Shown here: positions 63,862 to 64,000 of the stretch, piece after piece
Position numbering within the stretch: position 1 is the first letter of the stretch
Layout of the letters: every line of letters begins with the position of its first letter
Source of the DNA: Pseudoduganella albidiflava
GTDB lineage: Bacteria; Pseudomonadota; Gammaproteobacteria; Burkholderiales; Burkholderiaceae_D
Direction: 5' to 3'
Length of the DNA: 64,000 bases
Assembly (NCBI RefSeq): GCF_004322755.1
Contig: NZ_CP036401.1
Location: forward strand, 3,410,001-3,474,000
Notes under the pieces: generated by a model
What the model was told of the DNA's origin: nothing
What the model saw: only the letters and a program-made list of their open reading frames with translations
Databases searched by the model: none
Position numbers and translations under genes: made by a program

Positions 63862-64000
63862 TCAGATGACCACCTGCACGACACGCTGCACGTAGTCGGC
63901 GCCGGGCGCGGCGTTCGGGCAGGCGCCGCCGGCCGGCGCGTTGCAGGCGGTGGCCGTGATGCGCGTCTGCGTCAGCGCCGGCGCGCCATCCGTGCCGACC
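63862..64000 (-). CDS. mshP: MshP-like minor pilus protein (C-terminus only)
   Basis: Only the last 45 residues are in the window. They read VGTDGAPALTQTRITATACN, then GGACP, then end DYVQRVVQVVI. A Cys pair plus a beta hairpin ending in a hydrophobic strand fits the C-terminus of MshP/PilX-like minor pilins. The order MshP then MshQ supports the call. The N-terminal prepilin signal lies outside the window. Confidence 0.6.
   Translation of the reverse strand, partial: VGTDGAPALTQTRITATACNAPAGGACPNAAPGADYVQRVVQVVI

Noticed and set aside
60600..63869. Plus-strand ORF of 1089 residues antisense to the mshQ-like gene
   Set aside because: The minus strand has a signal peptide and family motifs. 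The plus frame is Arg/His/Gly-rich with no domain.

Overview
This window is a chromosomal stretch of a GC-rich betaproteobacterium. The closest fit is the Massilia/Duganella/Pseudoduganella group (Oxalobacteraceae, Burkholderiales). I infer this from the protein flavour, a class I PHA synthase next to PhaR, a PEP-CTERM protein, an MSHA-type pilus cluster, a TonB-receptor sugar locus and intergenic palindromic repeats; no 16S gene or database search supports it. I see no tRNA, rRNA, CRISPR array, prophage or transposase.

Layout. 1-5.0 kb (minus strand): a cut-off DUF3857/transglutaminase-like protein, a Sel1-repeat protein and a CpdB-type nucleotidase broken by one extra base. 5.2-9.7 kb (plus): a small PEP-CTERM protein, a small membrane protein, then prfB (with its programmed +1 frameshift), a HAD phosphatase and lysS. 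10.0-11.7 kb: a secreted GH43 glycosidase lying alone between two direct copies of a dispersed repeat. 11.9-25.9 kb: ppnN, a POT peptide transporter, glpD, PBP1A, PhzF, a PP2C phosphatase, mfd and serB. 26.3-31.2 kb: a CoA-transferase, TspO, a cytochrome c, small proteins and a di-heme peroxidase-like protein. 31.4-34.1 kb: a Cys/Met-metabolism PLP lyase (metC-like) and rimO. 34.2-43.7 kb: a LacI-type regulator facing a six-gene operon (GH1 beta-glucosidase, substrate-binding protein, two permeases, ATPase, TonB-dependent receptor). Its promoter sits between two LacI-type palindromes, so the locus reads as a complete uptake-and-hydrolysis unit for a beta-glucoside-like sugar. 44.2-47.0 kb: phaR, phaC and a small membrane protein. 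47.0-53.4 kb: pgeF-rluD, bamD, yaaA, a PIN-domain protein, a methionine-type aminotransferase and a degenerate HD-GYP-like protein. 53.7-64.0 kb (minus): MSHA pilus genes mshP(partial)-mshQ-like-mshI-pilN-mshJ-mshK-mshL-mshM-mshN.

Two features cut across the window and are not explained by genes. (1) Six copies of a nested-palindrome intergenic element, 0.1-0.3 kb each, share arms CACCCCAA/TTGGGGTG. Their centre is either a perfect GGGGTCAGACCCG/CGGGTCTGACCCC hairpin or a ~165-bp structured core found in both orientations relative to the arms. (2) Degenerate 11-15-bp tandem repeats lie directly upstream of, or across, the start codons of at least six unrelated genes. These are the best candidates for something undescribed.
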